Positions 49,631-61,689 of a stretch of 64,000 nucleotides of DNA are shown one piece after another. The notes under the pieces were generated by a model. It saw only the letters and a program-made list of their open reading frames with translations. It was not told the DNA's origin and did not search any database. The DNA is from Zanthoxylum bungeanum (taxonomy: Eukaryota > Streptophyta > Magnoliopsida > Sapindales > Rutaceae). Location: positions 1-64,000 of the forward strand of contig SKCR01035582.1 of NCBI GenBank assembly GCA_019454045.1, in the 5' to 3' direction. The position numbers were made by a program, and so were the translations under genes. Position 1 is the first letter of the stretch. Every line of letters starts with the position of its first letter.

Positions 49631-52600
49631 TTGATAGGAATATCCAAGTCCGAATCTGAGTCTCTGTTCCTCACTCCCCACGTGGTCCTGCCTATAGCCC
49701 CGCCTTCATACACAACCATACACAGCTCGGGATCAGAGACTCCCAACGACTATGACACCACTTTGACTATTTCAGAGGAAGATGACCAATACTACCGTAT
49801 ACAGATACCCCGTCCAGAAACAATTCGCACCAGGCCTGACTTTGCGAACCTCGACATGGACCGGACTTCAACAATTATCGAAATCAAAATGGAGTAACTA
49901 AGGGAAAGGTTTAGGTTTGATATTATGGAGGATATCAGCCTAGCTGTCTCAAGGGAATGTGACCAAACAAGCCGACCTGGGAGCGATGTCGTGGCGCTGT
50001 GCTTAACTTTCTTTGATATGGGTCTTCGGTTGCCCATCCAAGGCTACTTCACATAGATGCTATCCTTCATGCACATTGTTCCATGCCAACTGAATTGGAA
50101 TAGCTGGAGGATTTTGGCCGGCTTGTACGTCATTTGGAGCCAAGCCGGAATGAGAGAGCCGACCTTTTCTGAAATAAAGAGGTTATACCATATGAATGTC
50201 AATCCCAAGGAATATAAGGGTTGGTGCTACCTCTCGACTCATGCCGGGGTTCCCCACCTTATTACTAATCTCTCAACAACCAACAAGAACTTCAAAGACA
50301 AAGGGTTCTTCGCCGTGGGCCCTTGGGGGCAACAACAGCTAGTCGACGGGGAACTGCTTACAATCCCCAATATCTTTTCTGACTGAGGTAATGACCAGAC
50401 CTCTGATCTCCCCTCTCTATTTACTTAACTGATTTCTAACCCTTGAATCCTTTTTAGTTTGCTAGGGGGATCTCCCCAAAGTCCATCATGAGACCCGGGC
50501 CAGGGTGAAAGGGCAACCGAATTTGTAGGTCACTACAGGGACCTCATTAGTTCTTCCACCCTGGCCGACTCCGGCCTAATCCCAAACATTCCACCACTCT
50601 AGCCGAGGCAGGTTGGTAGGTTTTGACTGACTTATTGACTTTATGCCTTTTACCTTAATTTATTTATCTCATTGCTTTTCCCCTTTTTTTTTATGTTCTA
50701 AATGTTTTTTCTTCTCATTTGCAGGAATGCCTGGCTCCCGAACTCCCTTTCAGCATGCCCAAGAGATGTTGTGGGCGTTCGGGGGTGGATCCAACATCTC
50801 CCGACCTTGAATGACTATGCCCTCCCGCCAGCAGCTAGGTAGAGATCTTCCCATGTCGCTGCCGCATTGTCATCATGGATCTCAAGTGCCCCAACATCTG
50901 CCATAGTCCCGACCCTCTCAGCCCAAACATAATTTCCCCTCCTCGATCATGCAAGAGGCGTCACCATTAGATTGGGGAGGACGAGACCGAAGAACCGGTG
51001 GAGAGGGCTCAAAGAAGGAAAATAGCTGCCCAGAAGGGCAAGGCCCCAGTAGTTCATTCCCAAGGGACCCCGATGTTAGGCATTGATTGTTGGATAATAT
51101 GACCCATAGCGTCACTATTTGTACAGATCACGGTGTTGTTGTACAAATTAACTATGTGACAAGGAAATTGCACTCTCATCATTTGTGATTAGATCACCAT
51201 ATATGTATAAATGAAGAGAGGTCCATATGATTAGTTCCTGGATTGAGATGATATGAGACAGTATCAGTCCACGAAGGATTAATCATTAAATATCCCTAGC
51301 CGGAGTATTATCGAGACAGGACATCGATAATGCGGAATAGGCTAGTATTGCACTTGTGCGCGTTGTGAGGGCACACCGGCATAGTTCTCATATATTTAAG
51401 TATTGGATACTTATGCAAGTGCGATAGGAGGTCGTGTTTCACCGATGGAGAATCGGGAAACAGCTTCGCTCTGGATAGACCCCTCAGAATCCCATTGGTA
51501 TTATGACTATGTGTCTATGGGAGGCCGAAATCAAGGTAGGTGTGTATAGTCTTAACCTGAGACTTGCATCGCTAATACTTGCGATTATCGGTAGACTTTG
51601 GTCTTGGTGGTACAGGGCTTTAACCGTCTCTGCGTACACCGCTTCTAGGTTATCAGAGAGTCGTAGTGTATTGGGTGTGATGTCGAGACGGAAGTATCAC
51701 TTCAGTTATAGTGGAGATGATGTCACGCAGGATACGGTATTAGTGCTCTTAAGTGCTGGCCAGCCATCGAGATATTATGACAATGTCATGTATATCCGAT
51801 TATAGAGACTAGTTACCAGACATCCGACATGTGCTTCGGATGGGGCAGACACTTATCCAGCCCCAGCCCTGGCACGTGACTATCCGATACTGGGCTGATA
51901 TACACAATACTACGGTATACTACGCTTGATACAGATCTATATATTCCTGTAAGAATATTTCTGGAGAATTGGGTAGGCATGGCGCTTTGCTAGAAGCCAA
52001 CCTTGTCTTGTAAATCGGTATAAACGTAGTACGAGGTACTTACGTGTTCGGATACTCCGACGACCGTATTTACTGCCAACATATCCGGAGATCTCATGGG
52101 TCGCTTCCTGAAGATTCACCGATGATGTATAACTCGCACTTTGATTAATCTGAGATTAATTAGTAAAGAGAGAAGATTAATTTCTAGAGAGAGAAAATTA
52201 ATCTGGGATTAATTACGGAGATATTTTATCTCGGATAAAATATCGTTTAAAGAGAGAGAACGATTAATTTGGAATTAATCGATAAAATAATATATTTGAT
52301 ATATTATTAGAAATTGGATTTCGACGCGGAATTAAAATTAGATTTTAATTCGGGCGAACGAATTAATTTAGATTAATTCGTTAGCGACGTGAATAGTGAT
52401 TTCGCTAGGCGTAATCATTTAATTACGACGCGACGGAAAATTCGTTAATTTGGAATTAGCGAACCCGAGCCCGAGAGTGATTGCGAGCGCATTCGCATTT
52501 CGAATTCGAGTGCGGCACGCAAGTCACATCAAGCGTCAAATCGCTAGTCGCATCAATTGTCAAATCACTTGTCACTTTGAGTGATGTGACATGACATGTT

Positions 52601-54300
52601 GTCACTTTAATAAAGTGACTTGATGTGATAGGTAAAAGTGATGGGTAAAAGAGAAAACATTGATTGATGTTTTACTTTTTGACTTTTGCTTTTTGAAAAG
52701 TAAAAGGAATTGTTTTAATAGAAATAAAAAGTGGTAAAAGGTATTATTATTATTAATTTTGGAAATTAAAATATAAAAACCTAATTACACTTTTTCTTTC
52801 TCTCTCTCTCCTTTTACGTTTTTTCTCTCCATCTCTTTTCCCTCTCTTTCTCTTCTTCCTCTCCTTCACGGTTTGGAACCGTTTCATCTTCTCAAACTTT
52901 CTGGTTTGCTGAATTTAAAGGGAAGCAATGAAGATGAAGAGTGCTAGCACACACCTTGGGTTATACTATGGTGATAGGGAAACGAATTTGTGAGCTTGGA
53001 AAGCTTGAAGCTTGGAGCTTCAATGGAGTCTTGCATGGCCGATTCTTGGAGACACAAAGAGGACCAAAACTGAGCAGCCCCTGCTGTTTTTGGAGGCCAA
53101 ACCGAGCACCAACAAGAACAGAAAACGCATCTTCTTCGTTGCATCTCAAACCCTTCAATGTGAGTATGAATTCCGCACCTCCTATGTTGTGTATTCATGC
53201 GTTTTCTTGCTTGATTTGTTGATCTTGGGACATATATTAGAACTCAACATTGGTAATTTCACCAAGGGTGTGATGGATAAAGTTGCTCACCCCATCCCAT
53301 CCTTTAATCATATGGCCGATTCTATTACTCTGGAAAAAGCTACGGAGTATGAAAGCCACTCGTTCGAGGAACTTATCACCAAATCGAGTTGGGCTCTCTC
53401 AAGGGTAATCAAACTCTTCTTTCAAAAGTATTTCTCACTCTTTTTTATCGTATTGACCCTACTCTATGTGTTGCAGATGGCTTACATCTTGGCCACCAAC
53501 AAATATTTATTAACGAGCACTATCTCAAAGGGGGTCAGACCCAAATACTGTAGAATCACATGATCAAGAAAAAGCAGAAATTGTCGAGGAAGCTGATGCG
53601 AGGAATCAAGTTCTCGAACAATCCGACCAAGACAACAAAGGCGAGATCACCTCCCTCCGCCGAGCCTCCGAAATCATAAAAAAGAAGAGGGATGATGTCA
53701 GAGCTGAGTTGACCCAGAGGCTGACGAAGTTGAATCCTTGTTATGGTGGGTTGTCTCGTCCGAGACCAAACTTGGGGAAAAATCAGCACAACTTGAGAAG
53801 ACTCTCGAATGCACGAGGAGAATGGAGGCAAGACAACTTAGTCATCTAGAGGGTGCCAAAGCGGAAGCCAAAGTCGAAGGCTTGAAGAATGCGTGCAGAT
53901 ATTCGAGATGCTTCAGCCCGACCTGAATCTGGACACAATACATCGGCTCTTAAGGTGGTGTAAATGGGAGATAACCGAAAAAGTGGCTGGGCCAAACTCT
54001 AGGAGACCCAGAGGCCATTCATGATCCTAAGTCGGTGTCCATCGTGCCTCTAGCCATAGAATATCTCTGCCATTCTTCGCCTGCTGCTCATTTAGCTAAG
54101 GAAGCTCTTGGCCCCTCCGCATCTACTGCCCTTATTGAAGAGGTCACAGACCCATCATCACCCATTATTGCTGCCGAAGACTGCCGATGCCCCTGCTCCT
54201 GCTAACTCTACCCTTGATGAGCCCGCCCATACTCTTACTACTGACGTTGCTCCTGATGAGCCTGCCTCTGCTCCCACTGCTTAACAATCCACTTCTTTTT
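49631..54300 (+). pseudogene. Retrotransposon extra ORF, 'putative gypsy type transposon' (PF04195-like), split by solo LTR
   Basis: Two pieces, 49631-51087 and 53250-54300, are rejoined once the LTR at 51088-53249 is removed. The first contains FFDMGLRLPIQGYF, a stop, then LSFMHIVPCQLNWNSWRILAGLYVIW. This is the arrangement of the plant PF04195 family (short hydrophobic block, then P-Q-L-x-x-N-S-W-R-I-L). After the LTR come VMDKVAHPIPSFNHMADSI, SFEELITKSSWALSR and then coiled-coil-like segments (EKSAQLEKTLECTRRMEAR, LEGAKAEAKVEGLKNA). The tail has Pro/Leu-rich repeats at about 54170-54285. Stops at about 49896 and 50055 and later frameshifts make it a pseudogene. Its function is unknown. Confidence 0.65.
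51088..53249 (+). mobile_element. Solo LTR of copia family A (2162 bp)
   Basis: It begins TGTTGGATAATATGACCC and ends GAACTCAACA, aligning best with the A3 LTRs. Flanks are TTGAT (51083-51087) and TTGGT (53250-53254), a 5-bp duplication with one change. There is no internal sequence. It keeps the hairpin array at about 52150-52465 and a TATA-like TATAAAAAC at 52772-52780 followed by CT-rich sequence. Overlapping ORFs at 52941-53563 are LTR read-through, not genes. Confidence 0.9.
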
Positions 54301-54659
54301 GGGTTTTCTTTATATTTTGTTTGGGTAACCCCGAGGGGGCCCTGTGTAATAAATATTAATAAACCCGTGAATGAATCTCACTTGGATGCTTCCCTTTTCC
54401 ATTTACATAGTACATGTATGAAGAAACCCGATGCTTGACCTATTTTCTTCAAAACTTGACCATTTTCACCAAAGTTAACACAATAATTCCCCTAAGGAAT
54501 TACTCAGCTTAACAAACTCTAAGACCCGAACCCACGCGAGTTCCTTCATGGAACACTTAGAAAATTCAGCATTTTCCAAAGATTGGTGACCTCTGCCTAA
54601 CCTTCTTCCTCACTTTAGAGAATACATCCGTACTCGATCTAGTTTGTAACCCCGGCCAT

Positions 54660-55320
54660 AAGAAGAATGCCCCCATTCATGCCTCATAGTACTTGGCCGT
54701 GGAGGAGAAACTCTTATGCCATATCAACCGAACCCCGAGCCGATCAAGCAAACTGGCCACAAAGGAATGTATCCTCCTTGTACCATCAACACTTGGCCAT
54801 GGGGGAAAAATCCAACCTCATGACAACAAACATAACAAGGCCTCAGTGGGATGTAACCGGATCCCGAGCCGATCAAACAAACTGGCCACAAGGGAATATA
54901 TCCTTCTTGTGCCATCAATACTTGGCTATAGGGGAAAAAAATCCAACCCCATGCCAATAAACATAATAAGGCCTCGGTGGGATGTAACCTGACTCCGAGC
55001 TGATCAAGGAAACTGTCCATAAGGGAATGTATCATCCTTGTGCCATCAACACTTAGCCATAGGAAAAAATCTAACCCCATGCCAACAAACATAATAAGGC
55101 CTCAATGAGGCATAACCCAACCCCGATCAATGATAAATACTTGGCCATAAGGGAATATTCCCTCCTCGTGCCATTAATATGGCCTCGGCAGAACGAATAC
55201 AGCCCCGAGCCATCAAAGTAACTTGGCCACAAGGGAATTTTCCCTCATTGTGCCATCAATATGGCCGCTGCGGAACGAATGCAGCCCCGAGCCACATCTT
55301 CTTTCCAAGACTTAACCGCA
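54660..55320. repeat. ~130-bp tandem repeat array
   Basis: Units carry CCCGAGCCGATCAA, ACTGGCCACAAGGGAAT, TTGTGCCATCAA and ACTTGGCCATAGGGG. Unit starts at about 54734, 54863, 54993 and 55122 give periods of 129, 130 and 129. Two shorter ~82-bp units follow (about 55203 and 55285). ORFs through the array on both strands simply follow the repeat. Confidence 0.88.
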
Positions 55321-56449
55321 AAGGAAGATTTTCAACCTCTGGAAATCAATATAGAGATTGGAAATGGCACATAAAAAAGTCAAATACCACGGGGGTGACA
55401 TAGGACATACCCCGCACTGACCCAAAAGAAACAACATAGTAGTGTGAGACATCATTCTGCCCTATGCTACCCAAAATAATAAATTTGAACCTTACAGTCA
55501 ATTGTCCCGGCGAACCGAGCTACGGATCGAGGGGGCGGCAACACCATGAGATTTTTCCCATGCCAGGCAGGGCCTGAGTCTGTAAATGCCACGGAGACAC
55601 TCAGGCCTTCCCCTTGCTATGCTTATATGGATCTGAAATGAGATGGTCAACCCTACGGTGGCATTCTCCCTCCCTACACACGCCACCGAGGCTCTTTGAC
55701 CTTCCCCGTGCTATGTACCTCCACTATAGGGCGACAAACGCCATGGAGGCCCGTGGGCCTTCCCCGTTCTATGCAAACCCAGAGGTACCGAAATATCGAA
55801 ACCATTATCCATCCATACATGTTATAATTACCTTGAGGCACCAAACGCCATGCCGACTCATTCGACGAGCGTACTATGGATACCCGAGGTGCCAAACGCC
55901 ACATAGGTCTTTACGCTGCGATCATTCCTCAAAGACGCAAGTCATTTGGTGCTAATATTCCAGCCCGAGGGTTTAATAATAACACCAGTGAATGGTGTAC
56001 TGTGTGGGTGAACGTATTTCCCACAAGCCTTGTATCCCTTCATGTATTCCAATCACGAGTATCTCACAAGAATATTAAACATGTCTTTTCCATCCAAATA
56101 ATAAACAAGAAAAGCGAACTAGTTTTATTTAAAAGGGAAAGTCTTATTCATATTCATGGGATCTACTGCCCTTCTTACAACTCTTTGAGGGTCATTTTAA
56201 GAGAGGCTCTTACTGAAACTATCTTCATCATTTTAAGAGAGGCTCTTATTTAAACTATATTCCTTAATAACTTTGAACAACTCCGAATAATGTTCTTCTA
56301 GACCGAGCTTTTTGGAGAATTAGGGACTGTCAAACCGAGCAACGACCATAATTTCTCTATGAGCAACTTGTTTGTCATTAGGAGGAGCTTGTATATTCTC
56401 AGCACCGACAGGTAAATACCTCCATTTACTTTCTGACGACAGTTGCTAT
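55321..56449. other. Unassigned part of the Tat-type element
   Basis: Higher-GC sequence with repeated GCCAAACGCCA / GGCCTTCCCC / GAGGC words (about 55500-55925), probably untranslated retrotransposon DNA. No conserved protein or RNA gene was recognised. Confidence 0.35.
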
Positions 56450-57159
56450 TGGCGATGCTCGGTCATCATGGCCGTTTGGTCTATGCACTCACTCAGCTAG
56501 TCATTCCTTATCAAATCCTCCACCTGCTCCCACAGGTCTTTACACCTTTCCGTAGTATTCCCTCTCACATTATGGTGCACACAATAAGCCCATTATCTCT
56601 CTTCTCAATAGGAAACCTTCTTGGGTTGGGCTAAGTCAAAAACCTTTATCAGGATTTCCCGAACTATCTAGGCTAAGGGTCTATTCAGAGGTGTGTACAC
56701 TGTCCCCCCAGCAACATGGTTGACTTGGACATGCGGCCTTCTCTCTTGCACCGAATTGTTCTGAGGTATCGGCCTGAACTCCTTCGGCCTCGAGGACCGA
56801 TCTTCTTAGGTCCTAGTCTAATTCTCGTTGGTTTTTCGATCGGACTGCTCTCGATTTCTGAACATCCATTTCTCGGGCAATCTTCTCCTCTCCCTCCATC
56901 AATAAAAACTTCCATGCCTGCTTCAGAGTTGTGGCATAATCTGGTACCTTCTGGATCCTAAAGTGAGACCACAACCTCCCGACATTGAGGGCCTCTTTGA
57001 AACTTTCCAGCACCTTTGGGGATTCATACGCCCCGAACTTTAATACCAGGTCGTGGTATTTATTGAAAAATTTTTTCAAAGACTTATCGTCTCCCTGCTT
57101 CATCAACCTCAATAATCTGACCATTTTCCTCGGTATACAAGCCCTTTGAAGTATGACAC
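56450..57159 (-). pseudogene. Ty3/gypsy gag remnant (Retrotrans_gag), minus strand
   Basis: Read on the minus strand it gives LLRLMKQGDDKSLKKFFNKY, LESFKEALNVGRLWSHF and TTLKQAWKFLLMEGEEKIARE, the layout of plant gypsy gag (LLxxxQxxxESLxxFxxRF, then FxxALxxGLR). Further on, at about 56620-56510, it reads YCVHHNVRGNTTERCKDLWE then QVEDLIRND, matching the YCxFHxxxGHxTExCxxLxxxIExLI block at the gag C-terminus. The N-terminal part is cut off at 57160 by the Athila LTR. Its direction is opposite to the extra ORF on the left. Confidence 0.75.
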
Positions 57160-57634
57160 TGATAAACGAAAAATTTATCAATATTTACCACCCCTTTTAC
57201 TTAATATTTTGTATAATTTCTCGAGTTTTGTGAATATTTTGATGTGTTTTGTGTTATTTTGTAGATAAATAAGATTTCAGGACTCAATGAAAGCAAATCA
57301 GGGCTAAAACAGAGAAAAATATAAGAAATGGCAAAATTATAATTTCACCAGTCGCAAAGGGCATGTTCTCTGCGTCGCGACACGCCCTAGTCACTATTCT
57401 ACCCACACGCGTCAGCATGACATCATCATAATAATTCAGCTTGCCGACACCTTACGTCATCAATGACGTCAGCATTGCGATGCCAAGCCTTCACGCCTCG
57501 CGACGCTGAGCCAATAATTCTGCCGACAGCCACGTGTCATCATCTTGTCAAAGCCGCGTACACGTGACAAGAATCAACGGCGCGTTGGGACACACAAGCT
57601 TCATGCGTCGCGATGTATAGAGCCAAATTTTGCC

Positions 57635-57641
57635 TATAAAT
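57635..57641 (+). promoter_or_regulatory. TATA box in Athila-type LTR
   Basis: TATAAAT in the context GCCTATAAATTGAGG, about 475 bp into the LTR, where U3 ends in plant LTRs. The promoter would drive the gag-pol transcript rightward. Confidence 0.6.
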
Positions 57642-57891
57642 TGAGGCCGATTTCATTTGAAAATTTCATACATTCTTTTGGGGATTTCTTTAGGAATACT
57701 AAGAAGATTGTATCTTGTTTGTTTATTTACAGATTTCTTGTATTTAATTTTTATTTTAAGCAATGGATCTTTCTTTATTTTACTTTAAAGAATGAGTATG
57801 TAACTTCCCCCTGCTGGGGTGAAAGGTAAAGCTTTTATTATTATAATTTAGATTAATCTCCTTTAGTTATAAATATAAACTATATTAAAAC

Positions 57892-58050
57892 CTGACTTAA
57901 TGAGATACCGTCTTTATGGTCGGTTGGACGTAATTAAAATTGATTTTAACCTGACTTAATTGGATACCGTCTTTATGGTCGGTTAGAATTAATTAAAAAT
58001 CTGACTTAATCAGGATACCTCCTGTATGGTCGGTTGGTAATGTCATGCAA
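57892..58050 (+). repeat. Three imperfect direct repeats in Athila LTR
   Basis: CTGACTTAAT...GATACC...TATGGTCGGTT occurs from about 57892, 57951 and 58001 (periods of about 59 and 50 bp). Confidence 0.85.
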
Positions 58051-58920
58051 ATATATATATTATAATAAGTGAGATTTCTAAATTAGAAGTAATAAAAGTG
58101 GATCCTCAAACCCCAATATTTTATTTATTATTTTATTTTTTCTTTTTAATTTCCAAGTTTAATTTGTGTCATTTTCTTTATTTAAGTTCTTAGTCCTAGA
58201 TATGTGTTGTAACTAAATACCGTATCTAGGGTTGCGATGAATTCCAATATCACCGGTTTATAAGTTGGTTATTTTATGTTTTGGGTAATATATTGGTTTA
58301 TTTACTGAGTCTTAAGCTTAATGCTTCTTGTTAACTGACCACTAATAAGATTAATTTGGTAAACTTAAAATAAAATTGATGAAGGAATTTTAATTTTCAG
58401 CCTTAGACTCAATAGCTCTCGATCTCACATTGGGGTAGATATCCCTTAGGTAGATTTCCTTCCAGGATAGACATATACCTGTCAGGCGGATGTAGCCACA
58501 ATTGGAACTTAATCTTAATGAATTCAGGTAACTTGGTTAAGATAGGCATATGATTAATCGAGTTATTTTGGGTGTTTGCATCTGACCATCGACAAAGGCT
58601 TTTGCATATTTTCGCGTTCTAGGTTAATAAACTGATATATTGCACAAACATGAGATAATCACTTCATTTTTAAAAGATATTGGAAAGATTCACAACCCTA
58701 GATAGCTTTATAATATTGAATTTTCCATTAATTTACTTTCGCAATATTTATTTACTTGTTTTAGATAAAAATCACCATTCAACCAACAATCAATCAATTA
58801 GATACTTGTAGACATTTGGCTTTAATAAATTAATAGCTTAGGTATTAAGTCCTCGTGGGATTGATACATTTTATACTACTTGAGCGATACGTGCGCGTGC
58901 GTTACGTATGATCAAGTTTT

Positions 58921-58938
58921 TGGCGCCGTTGCCGAGGA
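58921..58938 (+). other. Primer binding site, tRNA-Asp type
   Basis: TGGCGCCGTTGCCGAGGA differs at one place from the canonical Athila/Tat primer site TGGCGCCGTTGCCGGGGA. Confidence 0.88.
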
Positions 58939-59050
58939 CTTATTTATCTTTCACTATTAATTTTGAGGTTAGATACTTTACTTGTGTCTAATTTATTTTT
59001 AATAATTATTTTTATTTTATTGTGTTTCAGGTTCTCAGCCACTATTAATA

Positions 59051-60565
59051 TTGAGAAGAACCAGAAGCTTTGAAATCCATCCACTTGACCCAGAAATTGA
59101 AAGAACATTCAGACAGTTGAGAAGGGAAAGGCGAAAAGGCCAAGAAGCACTAATCAACATGAAAAATCAAGAACCTGAACCTTTGGAAGTTGCAATACCA
59201 ATTCCCATTCGATATAGAACTATTCCGGTGGTTGACAACTTCATATCATGCATCGTACTTCCTCCCTTACTAACAAATACGTGTGACATCAAAACATGCA
59301 TTCAGATGATACAACAATCGGTTCATTTCGGTGGGAGTGAAACTGAAGATCCTAATGCCTACATCAACAAATTCCTGGAAGTTTGGGGCACATTCAATTA
59401 TAATTGAGCAGCAGAAGAAGCAATGAGACTGTGTGTGTGCCCATACTCCTTGAAAGACAGAGCTAAGGCTTGACTACATTCACTACCAGCAGGTTCTATC
59501 ACAACTTGGAACAATCTTGCCACCAAATTTCTTGCAAAATATTTTCCCCCAGCCAGAACAGTAAAGCTAAGGAATGACATCACATCCTTTGTGCAACATG
59601 ACTCAGAATCCCTCTACGAAGCTTGGGAAAAGTACAAGGAATTGTTCTGAAAATATCTTCACCATGAGATTGCAAAGTGGCTACAAGTCCAAACCTTTTA
59701 CAATGGACTTTATGGACTAATGAGAACCACAATAGATGCTGCTGTTGGAGGAGCTTTAATGGCAAAAGGAGAAGATCAGGCCTGGGACTTAATTGGAGAA
59801 ATGGCCAACAACAATTCATTGTAGCCAACAAAAAGGAGAATGATCCAACGAATAGCAGATATTCACAAAGTAGGAGCCAACACAACAATGAATGACAAGC
59901 TGGATCAGATTTGCAAATGCGTGGAAACACTTATCACGCAAGTTGTGAACATAACAGGTTCCACAAGTTCACCATATGAAGGAGCACTAGAGGCGGAATC
60001 TTACAACCAACATGATGAAATGGTGAATTATGCCATTAATTTTAACAGAAAGGGAAACAATCCATATTCCAACACCTACAACCCAGGTTGGAGGAATCAT
60101 CCCAATTTCGCATAGAGCAACAATTCTGGACAAAGGAACAATCCATCACTCGGATTCCAACAATAGAACAAAGGCCAGGAATATGAAAAGAAGCCAGAAA
60201 TAGAAGATTTTCTTACAGAAATGTTCAAAAAGAAAAAAGCCAAATACGATGCTATGCTTCAAAGCCAATCAGCTTCTATAAAGGCACTGGAAAATCAACT
60301 GGGACAACTGGCCTATGCTCAGAGTTACAGACCGCAAGGTACCCTTTCTAGCAACACAGAACCAAATCCAAGGAACAAAGGGAAGGAGCAATGTCAAGCC
60401 ATCACTTTGAAAAGCGGTACTGAAATCAACAAAGATGTTGGAGTCAAATCATCAACTGAGGAAGTTCCAAAAGAAAGCAGCAAAGTAGAACCACTGATGG
60501 AGGAAAAAGAGGCAAATGATCGAGAAAGATTCACTCCACCTTCACCTTTTCCACAGCGTCTCTAG
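59051..60565 (+). pseudogene. Athila-type gag, broken
   Basis: The frame begins at 59051 with TTG where an ATG would be expected (reads RRTRSFEIHPLD). Recognisable gag blocks are IQMIQQSVHFGGSETEDPNA, LHSLPAGSITTWNNLATKFL, AKYFPPARTVKLRNDITSF and SLYEAWEKYKELF, then WLQVQTFYNGLYGLMRTTID and AAVGGALMAK. These fit the Athila nucleocapsid/capsid pattern (TFYNGL...DAAxGGAL). Stops occur at 59405, near 59471 and 59648, and later frames shift. The C-terminal region (60221-60565) is Lys/Gln-rich. No CCHC knuckle was seen. Non-functional. Confidence 0.85.
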
Positions 60566-61252
60566 AAACATAAACTAGACAAGGAGTTTGCTCGATTCCT
60601 GAAGATCTTCAAAAAGCTTCATATCAACATTCCATTTGCAGAAGCGTTGGAACAAATGCCCAGCTATGTCAAATTCATGAAAGATATTCTGTCACGAAAG
60701 CAGAGATTGGGAGATTACGAGACGGTAGCATTGACAGAAGAATGCAGTGCCATCATTCAAAGGAAGCTTCCCCCAAAGTTGAAAGATCCTGGCAGTTTCA
60801 CCATTCCTTGCACAATATGAGAACATTACTTCAGTAAGGCTTTGTGTGATTTAAGTGATAGTATTAACTTGATGCCTTTATCTATTTATAGGAAACTACA
60901 GATTGGAGAAGCAAAGCCCACCTCAGTTACTCTGTAACTTGCTGATAGATCGCTCACATTTCCGGAGGTGTAGTTGAAGACGTGCTTGTCAAAGTTGACA
61001 AATTCATTTTCCCAGCAGATTTCATTATCCTTGACATGGAGGAAGATAAAGATGTACCCATCATCCTCGGGAGATCATTCTTGGCTATAAGTCGAACCAT
61101 AATTGATGTAAAAAAAGGTGAACTAACCATTAGGGTACTGGATCAAGAAGAAACATTCAATGTTTTCAAAGCTATGAAAATCCCGAATGAAGAAAAAGAG
61201 GAGGAATGTTTCAGAATTGATGTAATAGATAATAGCAATGCAAATTTCCACT
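60566..61252 (+). pseudogene. Athila-type aspartic protease region, mutated
   Basis: It follows gag in the same frame after a stop at 60563 (LDKEFARFLKIFKKLHINIP, ALEQMPSYVKFMKDILSRK). The usual catalytic CDLGAS motif reads CDLSDS (about 60844-60861), so the glycine is lost. A one-base deletion near 60966-60975 shifts the frame before VDKFIFPADFIILDMEED and VPIILGRSFLAISRTIIDVK, the conserved C-terminal half. Non-functional. Confidence 0.82.
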
Positions 61253-61689
61253 GATAAACTTGAAGCTTGCATCACCAACGTGACTGACAGAGAACTTGAT
61301 GATGAGATTCTAGAATGTATCAACTATCTTGACAGAGCCTTTTGCTTCAGATCGACACCACAGGTGGAAAGTTTGGAACTACCAAAAAAGGAGCGAATCA
61401 AGCCCTCGATTGAAGAACCACCATAGTTGGAACTAAAGCCACTTCCGAGCCATCTCAGGTATGCATATTTGGAAAACTCTTCTGATTTACCTGTGATTAT
61501 TTCTCCGTCGCTAACATTGGTGCATGAAGATAAGTTATTGAGAGTGCTATGAGAGCACAAAAGATCTATTGGCTGGACTATAGTAGACATTCGAAGCATT
61601 AGTCCATCATTTTGCATGCGTAAAATCCTGATGAACAACGAGTACAAAGCCACATTGGAGCATCAACATAGACAAAATCCAATCATAAA

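Larger units (their letters stand above)
49108..57159 (-). mobile_element. Tat-type Ty3/gypsy derivative, broken at both ends
   Basis: This composite explains 49.1-57.2 kb: a gag remnant on the minus strand at the right (56450-57159), a ~130-bp tandem array, and an extra ORF on the plus strand at the left (49631-54300). In plant Tat-lineage elements, extra ORFs in sense or antisense outside gag-pol are known. No protease, RT or integrase was found here, so it is deleted or non-autonomous. A family A solo LTR and an Athila LTR interrupt it. The lineage is an inference. Confidence 0.5.
57160..58914 (+). mobile_element. Athila-type Ty3/gypsy element: 5' LTR (about 1755 bp)
   Basis: It starts TGATAAACGAAAAATTTATC and ends GTATGATCA, seven bases before a tRNA-Asp primer site. 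It interrupts the gag at 56450-57159. It contains GC-rich CGTCGCGAC words (57390-57615), a TATA box (57635), and a three-fold repeat (57892-58050). The partner 3' LTR would lie beyond the window, so borders rest on TG/CA ends, the primer site and the gag interruption. Confidence 0.75.

Noticed and set aside
52941..53563. 183-residue ORF and overlapping frames at the end of the solo LTR
   Set aside because: The frame starts inside the LTR and runs into the interrupted extra ORF, so it is a chance fusion.
54667..55092. ORFs with repeated peptides on both strands
   Set aside because: They follow the 130-bp tandem repeat in several frames and shift between units; no sign of coding constraint.
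57892..58050. Short spaced repeats that might suggest a CRISPR-like array
   Set aside because: Only three imperfect units, with variable spacing, inside a plant LTR; there is no bacterial context.
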